From: Viola odorata
Taxonomy: Eukaryota > Streptophyta > Magnoliopsida > Malpighiales > Violaceae
Assembly: GCA_963691705.1 (NCBI GenBank)
Contig: OY829542.1
Span: forward strand, 45,691,105 to 45,755,104
Length of the DNA stretch: 64,000 nucleotides
Direction of reading: 5' to 3'
The notes beneath the pieces are model-generated. The model had not been told where the DNA came from. It ran no database searches and saw only the letters and a list, made by a program, of their open reading frames with translations. Made by a program: the position numbers and the translations under genes. Shown piece after piece: positions 11,571 through 22,079 of this stretch; the stretch's first letter is position 1; each line of letters opens with the position of its first letter.

Positions 11571-12171
11571 GTGCCTTTTCGGTTGCCATCGCGCACTCTT
11601 TTGCTTTGGCCAATATGGACGCGTAAATGGCTAAAAGAGCGCCATAAATCTAGTTAAAATTCACCCTCTAAGATTGAATGTCAGTATGCAAGAAAGAGTT
11701 ACTATGAATATTGCTTGAGTTGCTTCCAAGCCGGGTTTTATCATCTTTCCCCATCATAAGCATAACCTTCGTCGCTCAAATGATTGTCAAAACCTCTTGG
11801 TATGATGGCCTCATTCTTCAAAGTCAAAGAATATACTCATAAAACTCATCACAAAATAAGAGTTCCAAGCATGTTAAACACTAGCCACTCGCACGGGTTT
11901 GTTTCAAGGGTTTCGAATGTAGCATCCAAGATCGTGTTACGTCATTGGAATGAATAAAAACTTCCTATATATCTTCACCAAAGTATCATCTTCTCATCTA
12001 TCCTCAAAGTATTAAGTGAAAGTGTGGCCGGAAGAGTGAATAAGCAGCGTGGAGGCCTCGGGATTGCATCACCTATACTAACCCTTTTATTTCCTTTTCC
12101 ATTTTTTCAAGTTAACGATAGCTCCTCGAAGAAAAACTACTCCCCCAAGCCCCCCCATAACTAGACTTCAA
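11571..12171. other. Non-coding leader to the gag region of element A
   Basis: No repeat unit or ORF is apparent. It includes a short pyrimidine-rich stretch and AGTTAACG before the gag frame. Nothing else was recognised. Confidence 0.45.
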
Positions 12172-13359
12172 GTGCGAAAAATGGCTGAACAAACTAAGAC
12201 AGAAGAGATATTGGTAGCTAGAATAGCAAAATTAGAAGAACAGGTTCGGGCTGTTACAGAACGAGTACTGCAGGCCGAAAAAGAACGAGATGGGATAGCA
12301 CTTAACTTCTTATCAAGTGTCACGAGCCCTTTTACGACCCAACCATTATCCGTTGCTGAGGATCAATGGCAATGGCCGGATCCTTTCGGTAGCTCCACGC
12401 CAGTCACATCCTCTACCACAAGCACTATAGTAGGACAAGGGGCCGAAAGAGTTTGGCAGGGAATCAAGTCAAGAGAGATTGAGACAACCCCGCAAAGAGC
12501 ACTTCGAGCTAAGGAAGACGTTAGTTCTGTGTCCCGTCAGCCTGGTTACGGGCAACCTTTCCCTCCACCACCACCATACCCTTCACCATCACTATATCAA
12601 CCCACTATTTTCCCTTCCTCATCAACACCCATCACCCGTGTGACTCCTCAATACCCGACATCATTTTCACCTTTCCCGCCACCAACACCACGACCTACAC
12701 AACCTAGACCATATAACCTACCAAAAAAGCCAAGGAACCAAAGTAACCATCAGAACCGGGGACCACTGCCACCTCTTCCAATCCCATTGGGAGAAATTTA
12801 CTAACATCTCTTGGCGGCTGGGCAAATTGTGCCCACCCTAACCCGACCTCAACGACCTCCCTACCCAAAGTGGTTTGATCCTAATACTAGATGCGAGTAC
12901 CATGCTAGGGTTCAGGGGCACGCACTAGAAAACTGCTTTGCCTTTAAAGGAAAGGTTCATCACTTAATCAAAAGCGGATGGGTCTCCTTTGAAAGTCCAA
13001 CCGAAGGACCTAACACAACCACCGACCCTCTTCCAAGACAGGCCCTAGGTAGTGGAAGAGAGAGTGTTATTTCGAGAGAAGAGATCATGGATTCCTTAGT
13101 ATCAAGACTGACCGAAGGAGAGCTCTCCCTTGCGCTAGCCAGAAGAGGTTATGTACAGCGCCCTGAAGACATCAATCCAAGCCCTTTCGTAGCCGAAATT
13201 GTCAACTCGGATTCAACCACAGTCGTTGTAGCTCCGGATTTCCATGTTTGCACACTCGGAGAAGAAGTGTCGTCTCAAGGCTTCGCCATTTTCGTGAAGA
13301 AGTTTGGGGGGCCCGTGCGCAATTGGACCGCCATCACGGTTCCTGATGTCCACCTGTAA
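12172..13359 (+). pseudogene. Gag fragment of element A with C-terminal zinc knuckle
   Basis: One frame runs from MRKMAEQTKTEEI through a predicted coiled coil (KLEEQVRAVTERVLQAEKER), a long Pro-rich linker (residues about 125-195) and LPPLPIPLGEIY. A TAA at 12802 interrupts it where the family has glutamine (CAA). It then continues as WFDPNTRCEYHARVQGHALE, whose C-x2-H-x4-GH-x4-C pattern is the knuckle of Ogre/Tat gag. The middle capsid region usually found between coiled coil and Pro-rich part is missing, and no protease follows. It is therefore a shortened gag that could at most bind RNA. The start is the first ATG of the frame and is uncertain. Confidence 0.65.
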
Positions 13360-14154
13360 ATATATATGCATGTTTTGTTGTATTTTATAGGAACTTGCAG
13401 TCCCCTTCGGTTAAGAAAAAAAAAACAACAAACAAACAAAATATATATGTATGCATGTTTTGTTGTCTTTTATAGGAACTCGCGTTCCCCTTCGGTTTAA
13501 AAATAAATAAATATATTTAACCTTTTTCCAAACGTCTTTTATTGTTCTCAGGAACGTTAATTCACTTGGCCTTGATAAACCCTATGTCTTTATCGGCAAA
13601 CCAATTAATGTTTATCTCAAATCAATAAAATGAGAACTTTTTTCGTAAAACTTACGTGTCAAATTGTTAAGTTTTAAATGACAAAAGGAAGTGTGGTGTC
13701 GGCAGCACCTAGGAGTAGTTAGGGTTACAAGAACCGCGTTTGAACTAACCCCACTAATCCAATTCTAAGTTTTACAGGAACAATGATAGATGTGTGCTCT
13801 CACATGATTCAACAGGCTAGATTTTCCCCATACACACGAGCGATGATGATGAAGAGGCCATTCACATCCAGAACACTATTCAAGAACTTAATGGCTATTC
13901 TTCAAGATGCTATGATGGAACCGTTAGAAAGGTCGACGACTAAACTTAGGCAAAGTGGTCCACACCCCTACTTTCGTCCATTTGATCATGAGGAAGCTTC
14001 GTCATTAGTCGAGCCTCCGACTTTAAAAAAGGGCGCTTCGTGGGAGGCAACCCACATGTTCTTTTCAATATTTCTATTTTTTGTTAATTTTAAATTCAAC
14101 ATCTTGGGATACTTTTTCCCTATGAATTTACTATTTAATTGTCTCTTCATTTCA
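13360..14154. other. Non-coding region of element A with a local duplication
   Basis: A segment of about 75 bp (TATATGCATGTTTTGTTGT through CCCCTTCGGTT) occurs twice, at about 13364-13430 and 13443-13500. Some 13783-14193 sequence is open but the translation resembles no family. Confidence 0.45.
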
Positions 14155-15000
14155 GGTGCAGCGAGACTTGTAAACTTGGGGGCAAGCGAATGAAGTGACG
14201 ACCAAAGGAAGGCGTTGAAAAATGTCAAAGCTCATTTTTCAAGAAAGTTGTCCTTTATGTTTACAATTTCCCCTTTCGCAATTTACGTTTCTGTGATTTA
14301 TGTTTTCGCAATTTATATTTCCGCAATTTTACATTTCAGGTGCAACGAGACTTGTAAACTTGGGGGCAAGCGAATGAAGTGACGACCAAAGGAAGGCGCT
14401 GAAAAATATCAAAGCTCATTTTTTAAGGAAGTTGTCCTTTATGTTTACAATTTCCCCTTTTGCAATTTACGTTTTTGTGATTTATGTTTTCGCAGTTTAT
14501 ATTTCTGCAATTTTACATTTCAGGTGCCACCAGACTTGTAAACTTAGGGGCAAGCGAATGAAGTGACGACCAAAGGAATGCGTTGAAAAATGTCAAAGCT
14601 CATTTTTCAAGGAAGTTGTTCTTTATGTTTACAATTTCCCTTTTCGCAATTTACGTTTCTGTGATTTATGTTTTAGCAATTTACATTTCCGCAATTTTAC
14701 ATTTCAGGTGCAATGAGACTTGCAAACTTAGGGGCATGCGAATGAAGTGACGACCAAAGGAAGGCGTTGAAAAATGTCAAAACTCATTTTTCAAGGAAGT
14801 TGTCCTTTATGTTTACAATTTCCCCTTTTGCAATTTACGTTTCTGTGATTTATATTTTTGTAATTTACATTTCTGCAATTTTATATTTCAGGTGCAACGA
14901 GACTTGTAAACTTGGGGGCAAGCAAGTGGAGAGACGACCAGGAGAAAGTGTTGAAAAATGTCAAAGCTCATTTTTCAGGGAAGTTGTCCTTTTATATTTT
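14155..15000 (+). repeat. Tandem repeat block 2 of element A, 184-bp units
   Basis: Five units start at about 14155, 14339, 14523, 14707 and 14892, each with GAGACTTGTAAACTTGGGGG, then GAAGTGACGACCAAAGGAAG and a T-rich GCAATTTACGTTTCTGTGAT part. Each unit carries a CTTG-GGGG-CAAG stem-loop or a point mutant of it (first at 14175-14186). The same stem-loop occurs again at 16506-16517. Confidence 0.8.
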
Positions 15001-16224
15001 TTGCAATTTCCGTTTCCACGATTTTTAAATTCGCACAATTTATTTTGTTGCAAGAGTGTGTGCGTCATGTCTGCTAAGATTCTTAGTTTTTGTAAAAAAA
15101 AAAAAAACAACTAAAATAAATATATATTTGCTTGGCTTGAAAATCCTACGTTTTAATATTCCTTAAAATCAAGCATGTTCATCATATTATCACGTCACGG
15201 AGAACTTGAGCGTTCTTTAGAAATTATATAAACATGCATGATCTTGTCTGTTAACTCTTATGTCCATGGCATGTTTAGACGTAAGCGATCACAAACATAT
15301 CCCTATGAGTATTTTGGGCCTTCACGCCTTGTTTCTTTCATGAGTGTAAATGCTAAACTAGGTGCTAGTTAGATTTGCATAATATCCAGGGTACATGAAC
15401 CATCAGACATGGGATAGCGGTAAGATGACATTGGACTTTGCTTTTGCTCTTCTTCCACATTTTCATTTTTAACCTTTTTTCCCTCAAAACACATATTTTG
15501 TACACCATGTACAACTCTATCAAACACTCAAAAGCCTCGTATTTTCACCCAACCAAGTGAGTAGTGCTCGACTGGGACCGCTAAATTGGAGTTACACGTC
15601 AAGCGAGGAAATGACAAGGGAGCCCTTAGAGGATCGCTGACAAATCAACGTCAGAAGAAGGCCAAATAAAGTAAGACTTGGAGGCTTCTGCCAAAGACAG
15701 AGAGGATGACCGACCAAACAAAACGTTATACTTGAGGTGCCTAAAAAAATTCAAAAAAAAATTCAAAAAAAATTCAAAAAATTCAATCAAAAAAATAAAA
15801 AACAGACAAAACACACAAAGACAAATCAAAAGGTGTGTTCAAGGAACAAAATCAACAAAATAACAGCAGAAGCAAACACTTACAACAAATGGTCAAACAT
15901 CAACAGCAAAATGATCTCAAAAAAAAACTTGGGTACGGTGCCCTCAAAACAATCAAGAAGAAACATCTCCAGCAAAGATTCAAGGATTTGTGCACTTTTC
16001 TCTCACCACGATCAAATCATCGAGCATCGTTCACCACAATTTGTCTTCATCACAATCAGTTGTTGAGCACGAACCTTTTGCAAAAAAAAACAAACACAAC
16101 ACCTCTCATTTCTTCTACAAATTCCTCCTTTCTTCCTCCCTCGCAAAGTCCTTTCGATTATTAGCAGACCCATGCATGTGCATCTTCATTTGAAGTCTAT
16201 TCACTCGGATTGACATTGAAAATT
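15001..16224. other. Non-coding interior of element A
   Basis: Mixed AT-rich sequence with an A-rich run near 15745-15800. Overlapping short ORFs at 15678-16193 are Lys/Asn-rich and look incidental. No domain was recognised. Confidence 0.45.
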
Positions 16225-16620
16225 TAATTTTTGTGCTATGTTTATTGCATTTTTAGGAGTGTAAACACATAGCCTTATTTTCTGAGCGTGAGCGCAAACA
16301 CTAATATCTGGTGAGGATTGTTTACAGCTGCACGCCATGGGAAAGTCTTGTCCTTGAGGTCGTTATTTCCTGAACAAGATGTAGACGTTATCTAGAATTG
16401 AATCAATCATGTTCATATAACGAAAATTGGACGAACATTTTAGCCAAAGAATGCTTGAATTTATTTTCTTAAAACAAAGAAATCATTTTCATTCCGAACA
16501 AAAAACTTGGGGGCAAGCCATGGGTTAAATGTAGGAATATTTGATATTTCTCACATAGGTCGTTTGCTCTCTCTTTTTCTATCTGTTGCTACTTCATGCT
16601 TGCTTCCTTCCTGTTTGCAG
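16225..16620 (+). promoter_or_regulatory. Conserved non-coding cassette in element A: block X, stem-loop, acceptor-like site
   Basis: 16225-16425 aligns with 38575-38790 (element E) and with 53275-53470 and 59132-59327 (element C). Shared landmarks are GAGTGTAAACACATAGCC, GGTGAGGATTG, ATGGGAAAGT, GTCGTTATT and GTTATCTAG. It is followed by CTTG-GGGG-CAAG at 16506-16517, then GGGTTAAATGTAGGAAT, and a pyrimidine-rich run ending CCTGTTTGCAG at 16620. The same order occurs at the 3' end of element C and the start of its LTR. The function is not known; packaging, RNA processing or splicing are possibilities. Confidence 0.6.
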
Positions 16621-16985
16621 GATACAGATACGCTTTGAGGGAATCACATCAACCATGGGTCTTCGATGAAGGAATCGTTGTAAAGCCCTCACCTTGGATT
16701 TCCATCAAAATCCAATCAACAATCGAATGGAGAACGTTACCACTCCTCTACCATGGGTCTTCGTTGAAGGAATCGTTGTAAAGCCCTCACCTTGGATTTT
16801 CATTAAAATCCAATCAACAAACGAATGGAGAACGTTACCACTCCTCAATCATGGGTCTTCGATAAAGAAATCGTTGTAATGCCCTCGCCTTGGATTTCCA
16901 TCGAAATCCAATCAACAATCGAATGGAGAACGTTACCACTCCTCTACCATGGGTCTTCGATGGAACGTCGTTGTAATGCCCTCGC
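16621..16985 (+). repeat. Minisatellite of about 98-bp units in element A
   Basis: Four copies of a unit starting CCATGGGTCTTCGATGAAGG occur at about 16653, 16750, 16849 and 16947. Each unit has CCTTGGATTTCCATCAAAAT and GAATGGAGAACGTTACCACT. Reading frames through it are incidental. Confidence 0.75.
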
Positions 16986-17194
16986 CAAGGATTTTGTCAA
17001 AATGAATCCAATCAAGTTGAGAAGAGCGGAACGGTCGTCCGAGACAACCATTCGTGAATCCACGTTGAGTCGTCAGAAGGCTCGAACAAAGGTACGTTGC
17101 TTTGAACCAAAGGTACGTTCCAACTCTCATTTACTTTTCTGTCAAAACGTATGAAGTGCGAGTGCTTCCCTCACTTTATATAATTCTACATTTC

Positions 17195-17620
17195 TGCATA
17201 ATTATTACTCCTCCTTGAGCGACTACTTTCCTGTCTATCTAAATACTCCTCCTTGAGCGACTACTTTTTCGCATACTATATCTAAAATACTCCTCCTTGA
17301 GCGACTACTTTCTTGTCTATCTAAAATACTCCTCCTTGAGCGACTACTTTCCTGTCTATCTAAATACTCCTCCTTGAGCGACTACTTTTCCACATAATAT
17401 ATCTAAAATACTCCTCCTTGAGAGAGCGACTACTTTCCTATCTATCTAAATACTCCTCCTTGAGCGACTACTTTCCTGTCTATCTAAAATACTCCTCCTT
17501 GAGTGACTGCTTTCCTGTCTATCTAAAATACTCCTCCTTGAGCGACTACTTTTCCGTATACTATATCTAAATACTCCTCCTTGAGCGACTACTTTTCTGC
17601 ATAAATTAATACTTCTCCCT
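17195..17620 (+). repeat. Short tandem repeats in element A (TACTCCTCCTTGAGCGACTA)
   Basis: About ten copies of TACTCCTCCTTGAGCGACTA are separated by variants of CTTTCCTGTCTATCTAAA, giving units of about 40-60 bp. The block lies shortly before the PPT. Confidence 0.8.
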
Positions 17621-17756
17621 AAGCGACTATATCTTTCAATTCATGCATAATCCCACATCTCAACCGGTCAGCATGTATTCAAAACATGGTAAAGACTTGG
17701 GGCAACCATCTTTACTGCTTATCAAAAATTTCAGTTACACTGTAGTTTTGATCAGA

Positions 17757-17774
17757 CAGTAAAGAGGGGGCAAC
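17757..17774 (+). promoter_or_regulatory. Polypurine tract of element A
   Basis: CAGTAAAGAGGGGGCAAC lies immediately upstream of the 3' LTR start TGTTGCTACC. Element E has the equivalent CAGTAAAGAAGGGGCAAC at 40228-40245. Confidence 0.7.
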
Positions 17775-18108
17775 TGTTGCTACCCGAATTTTGACTTACG
17801 TCACAACTTTTTTCATTTTATTGCATGTCGCATTAATAGCCCGTTTACGTCAAATTTCAATCGATTTTTGATCATGGACTATTTGTTTTAATATTTCACG
17901 TCATTTCATGTCTTTTGAATTTTTTGTATTTTTCTCGTATTTTCGACTAAACCGTATTTTTCGGTTTTCGTCAACGCATTTACGTATTTTTATGTTACCG
18001 CATTTAATAGCTCGTCTAGGTCAAATTTCTGTCGATTCTTGGTCCTAGGCTAGTTTGTTTAATATTCCGTGTCATTTCGTGCCTTCTCATTTTTTTTGTA
18101 CTTTCGAC

Positions 18109-18963
18109 TAGGGTTGTCAATTCGGGTCTGCGGGTCCGGACCCGGCCAGACCCGAGACATTCGGGACTGGGACTGGACCCGACCCGATAAAAAATGGGTC
18201 CAAATTCCCAGTCCCGGCCCCGGCCCGGTGGGTCTGGTCCGGGTCCGGGCCAGACCCAGACCCGGGAATTTTCTCTTTTCTTTTTTTTTTCTTTTTTTTT
18301 CCTTTTTTTCTTTTTTTCTTTTTTTCCTTCCTTCTCACGATGACCTAACCCTCCTCTCTTTCTTTTTTCTTTCTTCTCTTTCCCTTTTCTTTCCTCTGGC
18401 GCAAATTCTATCTTCTTCTTCCTCTCCATCAAAAACAAATAACACAAAAAATCACACTGCCAAGTGCCAACCAACCTCCTCATCTCCTCATCCCCTCTTC
18501 CAATTCAAACAAATCCTGCAAATCAAAATAACAAACAACATAGCAGCACAACAATAACAAAAACAAGGTTTAAAAGGAGGGGAGAGCGGAGCAAGGTTAC
18601 TCGTTTCTCTTGCTCGCGTAACAGCCGTACGAGAGGGAGAGGGTAGTGGTGCGGCGACGGAGGTTGAGTTCGGCGATGGGTGGCTGGATTTGGTTTGGTG
18701 GTTTGGGTTGAGATCGGCGGCCGGGGTTAATTGGGATTCATTGTTTGTGGAGGGATTTGGTTGTTTTTGCAGGAGGATTTGAAGGAGAAGTTGAGCAAAG
18801 TAGGAGAGGGAGAGGGAGAGGGTGAGATGGAGATGGGTTTTAGGGGTTTGGCGGGTCTCGGGTCAGGGACTAGACCCGACCCGGACACAATTCGGGACCA
18901 AAAACTTGGTCCCGGTCCCAACCCAAAACCCCGGGTCCGGGACGGGTCTTTTTGAGAGCCCTA
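18109..18963. mobile_element. hAT-type MITE, 855 bp, with 8-bp TSD
   Basis: Terminal inverted repeats TAGGGTTGTCAA (left) and TAGGGCTCTCAA (complement of right), with perfect 8-bp duplications CTTTCGAC at 18101-18108 and 18964-18971. An 8-bp TSD and TAGGG-type ends are standard for hAT elements. Both subterminal regions are packed with CGGGTC/GACCCG motifs, likely transposase-binding repeats. The matching place in the 5' LTR (near 5706) is uninterrupted, so this insertion post-dates element A. ORFs inside are low complexity and no transposase is encoded. Confidence 0.85.
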
Positions 18964-20204
18964 CTTTCGACTGTCTATTCGCTCAAACTTTTCTCGATCC
19001 CGAGTAGGTTTCCTCGGACCGTGGCTCGAACGCGTTATTTCTTTAATTGATAATTACGTACTATTTTTCTCTTTCACACCATCTCGTTTGGTTTCGTTCA
19101 ATTTTTACCGTAAGGGCATTTATTTTGCGTTCGAACCTTTTGACATTTCCGAAAGAGAAAATAAACACGTTAAATCGAATTTCGCATTTATTCACCGTAT
19201 ACTAGTTTTCTTGTCTTATTTTTCTACACGTCATGTTTCCCTCGGATCAGATTTATTTTCACTTTCGTACAAATTCGCTCGTACCAAAATATCCCGTTCG
19301 TATAAAAAAATATGCATTAATGGCAATTAATGCATGTTTATCTAAAATCACCTCACCTTTATTCCTAGCTAGCCTCACCGACTCTCATGTGATCATCACA
19401 AACCTCCCATCAGCAATCCTTGGCCACACAAAGCCCAAACTTGGCCTCCACTCCGGCCATCCTTATCCTTCCACCTCCCCCGACGATTCTCGGCCAAGCA
19501 AATTGCCCAAACCGACTCAAACTTCCCCTATAAATAGCATGCTTCATGCAACAAGAAAAGGGCACCAAAATCTCCTCTTAATCCCCATTTCTTGCACTAC
19601 CTCCTTGGCTAAAAATCTCTCCTGGACAAGTAAGCTTTCTCCTTAGTCTTCTCTTTAATTTTCGTTTATACCTCTAATGCATGAATAAATTGCTAAAACT
19701 TGCCTCACATGCTTAGTTTTCATGTTAATTACGTCCTCCTTACCTCAATTTAATTACATGATGCTTTGAGTAATTAATAGCCATATATGCATATTAATTA
19801 GCTTATTATTCCATGTGAAATTGCCACTATTTTCTTGTTGCTTTGCTTGCTGTTTTGCTTGACTTGATCTACTGCTATCATATTATAATTATTGGTGCTG
19901 ATTTGGTTGGGTTTTATTGAATTGATTGTGTCTTGGTCGCCGACTATGGTGGTCGGCGACGTGAAGAAGAAGAAAGGGAAGAAGAAGAGGTGAGGCGGGA
20001 AAGAAAAGAAAGAAAGGTGATGGGCTTCGGCCCATCTTTGTTTTAAATTAAAATTTGGGCTTCGCTTTTAATGTCCAAAAATCTAAAATGTGGGGCCCGA
20101 CCCATTTATTTTCGTCAATTTGTATAAAACGCTCCTATGTTTTTTATGACATGTTTAATTTGTATAAAATGTTCGCATGCCTCACATATTGTTTTATTTA
20201 GTTT

Positions 20205-20470
20205 ATGCCATGTCAATTATCATGAAATTAATTGCATGCTTCGTATGATGTATTGTTCATTTTATTTTATATGTTATATATCGTAAAAGTAATTGCATGT
20301 TTCGTATGATGTATTATTTATTTTATGCAATGTATGATGCATTATTTATTTTAGGTCATGTATGATGTATTATTTATTTTATGTCATGTAAATTATCGTG
20401 AAATTAATTGCATGCTTCGTATGATGTTTCATTTATTTTATGCCATGTAAATTATCATGAATTTAGTTAT
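20205..20470 (+). repeat. Local tandem repeat in the 3' LTR of element A
   Basis: Several degenerate copies of a unit containing TTAATTGCATGCTTCGTATG, ATGTATTATTTATTTTATG and CATGTAAATTATC. It lies within the segment that was deleted from the 5' LTR. Confidence 0.6.
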
Positions 20471-21898
20471 ATGCTCACGTGACGTTTTATTTGCTTTATG
20501 ACCATGCTTTAAAAGTAAAATACTCGTGTGCTCATATGGAATAAATTGATTACTTGTTCGCCATGTTGATTTAATTTCTTGCTTAACAAATGTGTGCATG
20601 TGCTTTTATTATTTATTATTTTCGAGTTATTACTAACACTCTCGCTTTGTAGGTTAAAATTTTAATCTTCGCTCGAAAAGTACGTTTCTTTCTTTCTTTT
20701 ACTTATTCGATGTGTTAAATATTATTCGTATGCATGTCATCCCAAAACTAGAAATCCCAATATGTGCCTAACCCGGCCCATAAAGAGAAATTACATGCAT
20801 GATCAAACCACCGCATTTTCTTCGTGAATTATTATCATTCCTATGTGATGTTTAAATTAGACGTTATTTTTAAAATTGCATGTATGAATATTTTTATTAT
20901 CAACTCATTGTAATAATTAAGGAATTATCAACTTGTTGTAATAATTAGTTATTTCACTTGTTGTAATATTTAGTTAGATAGTTATTCCGACCTCCAATTT
21001 GTAATAATTAGATAAGTAGTTTTTATTATGAATTGTGGTTTGCAATAATTAGTTAAGTAGTTAAAAATCATGTATGTTTGTTTATACCTACCTTATGTCA
21101 ATTGTTGCTAACCACGGTTTTGAAGAGATGGATCGATCGGGGTTCATCCAAAAGTAAGCTTACCTTAAAACGTTTCCTTGTATGTTTATTTAAATGCCAA
21201 AACCGAATCGGATGCATGACACGCTAGTAGGCGTTAGAACCTCCCCATTCGCATACATGACATATAGAATTGCTAAAACAATTAAAATCAAACTCACATG
21301 CATAACATCTTTATATCACTTGTCTTTCATACCATGAAATTAATTATTTTCTTGCTAAATGCTATGCATGGTGGCTTCGATCCCACATGGAACATGTGCA
21401 TCCATAAAATGTACTTTGTTAGTTTTGCCATTATAGAATCACCTAGTTTAAATTAACCATGTATGGCCCAATGATAAGGGGGTAATGTCCGCTCTAGCAT
21501 ACGAACAAACGGTAACCTCGTCCTTCGGTCCCAATCGGAAATAACAAGTCCCAACAAAAAATGCTAAGATTTAACATCACCTTGGAGGGCCCAAATTACA
21601 TGTTTAAAATGTTTTCAAAACACCTCGCATACCGGTAACCTTTTTAGGATGTGACTTAGGTGCCTAACACCTTCCCAAGTCCATAATCACGACCTCGAAC
21701 CGTTGTTCTTTGGTTTAGACCTTTGTGCCTTAGCCTTTTATTTTTTTATGTCATGATGATTAGGTTCCCTGAACTTTAGAAAATTAGGGTGGCGACTTCA
21801 TTTTTCGCATGATGAGAGACGAGTCCAATGCTTGTCTCGCATCCTCATCCTAAACCTATTTACCGAAAAATGGGGGTGCGACAACACCCATCAAATTT

Positions 21899-21916
21899 TG
21901 TTGCCGTTGCCGGGGA
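21899..21916 (+). promoter_or_regulatory. Primer-binding site of element B (tRNA-Asp type)
   Basis: TGTTGCCGTTGCCGGGGA follows the last bases of B's 5' LTR (CATCA at 21889-21893) and AATTT. It differs from the tRNA-Asp complement TGGCGCCGTTGCCGGGGA at two bases. It is separated from most of its LTR by element A. Confidence 0.7.
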
Positions 21917-22079
21917 GTGGTCTTAAGCCTAGACCTAAGAGAAGCCCAAATTTTTTTTCCTTTCTTTTATTTAATTTTCATTTATTTTCTTTGACGACTA
22001 GTTTCAATTCTTTCTCTCCTTTAACCCCTGTTTCTCAGTGTTTTAATGTAGGTAGCTATGGTGAAAGATGAGTGACATC

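Larger units (their letters stand above)
5387..21883 (+). mobile_element. Element A: Ogre/Tat-like LTR retrotransposon without pol
   Basis: LTRs start TGTTGCTACC and end GGGGGTGCGACA. The 5-bp duplication ACACC flanks the whole element (5382-5386 and 21884-21888). The PBS is TGGCGACTTCACTGGGGA, the tRNA-Arg-type primer site used by Ogre elements. The order is 5' LTR, ORF1 (DUF7745-like), tandem repeats, a gag fragment, more tandem repeats, a conserved non-coding block, two minisatellites, PPT, 3' LTR. The ORF1-then-gag order and the large repeat-rich non-coding regions fit the Ogre group. No protease, RT, RNase H or integrase was found in about 10 kb of internal sequence. Confidence 0.8.
17775..21883 (+). 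repeat. 3' LTR of element A, interrupted by a hAT MITE
   Basis: It starts TGTTGCTACCCGAATTTTG and ends GGGGGTGCGACA, followed by the TSD ACACC. Without the MITE it is about 3.2 kb, longer than the deleted 5' LTR. The TATA box is at 19529-19536 and a donor-like GTAAGC at 19630. 20205-20470 carries a local tandem repeat (see separate entry). Confidence 0.85.

Noticed and set aside
17195..17620. Regularly spaced short repeats resembling a CRISPR array
   Set aside because: The spacers are variants of each other, not unique, and the block lies inside a plant LTR retrotransposon. It is a minisatellite.
18016..18557. Long overlapping ORFs on both strands (155-162 codons) rich in Lys/Glu or Phe/Ser
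   Set aside because: They run through the GACCCG-rich ends and pyrimidine tract of the hAT MITE. The translations are low-complexity shadows.
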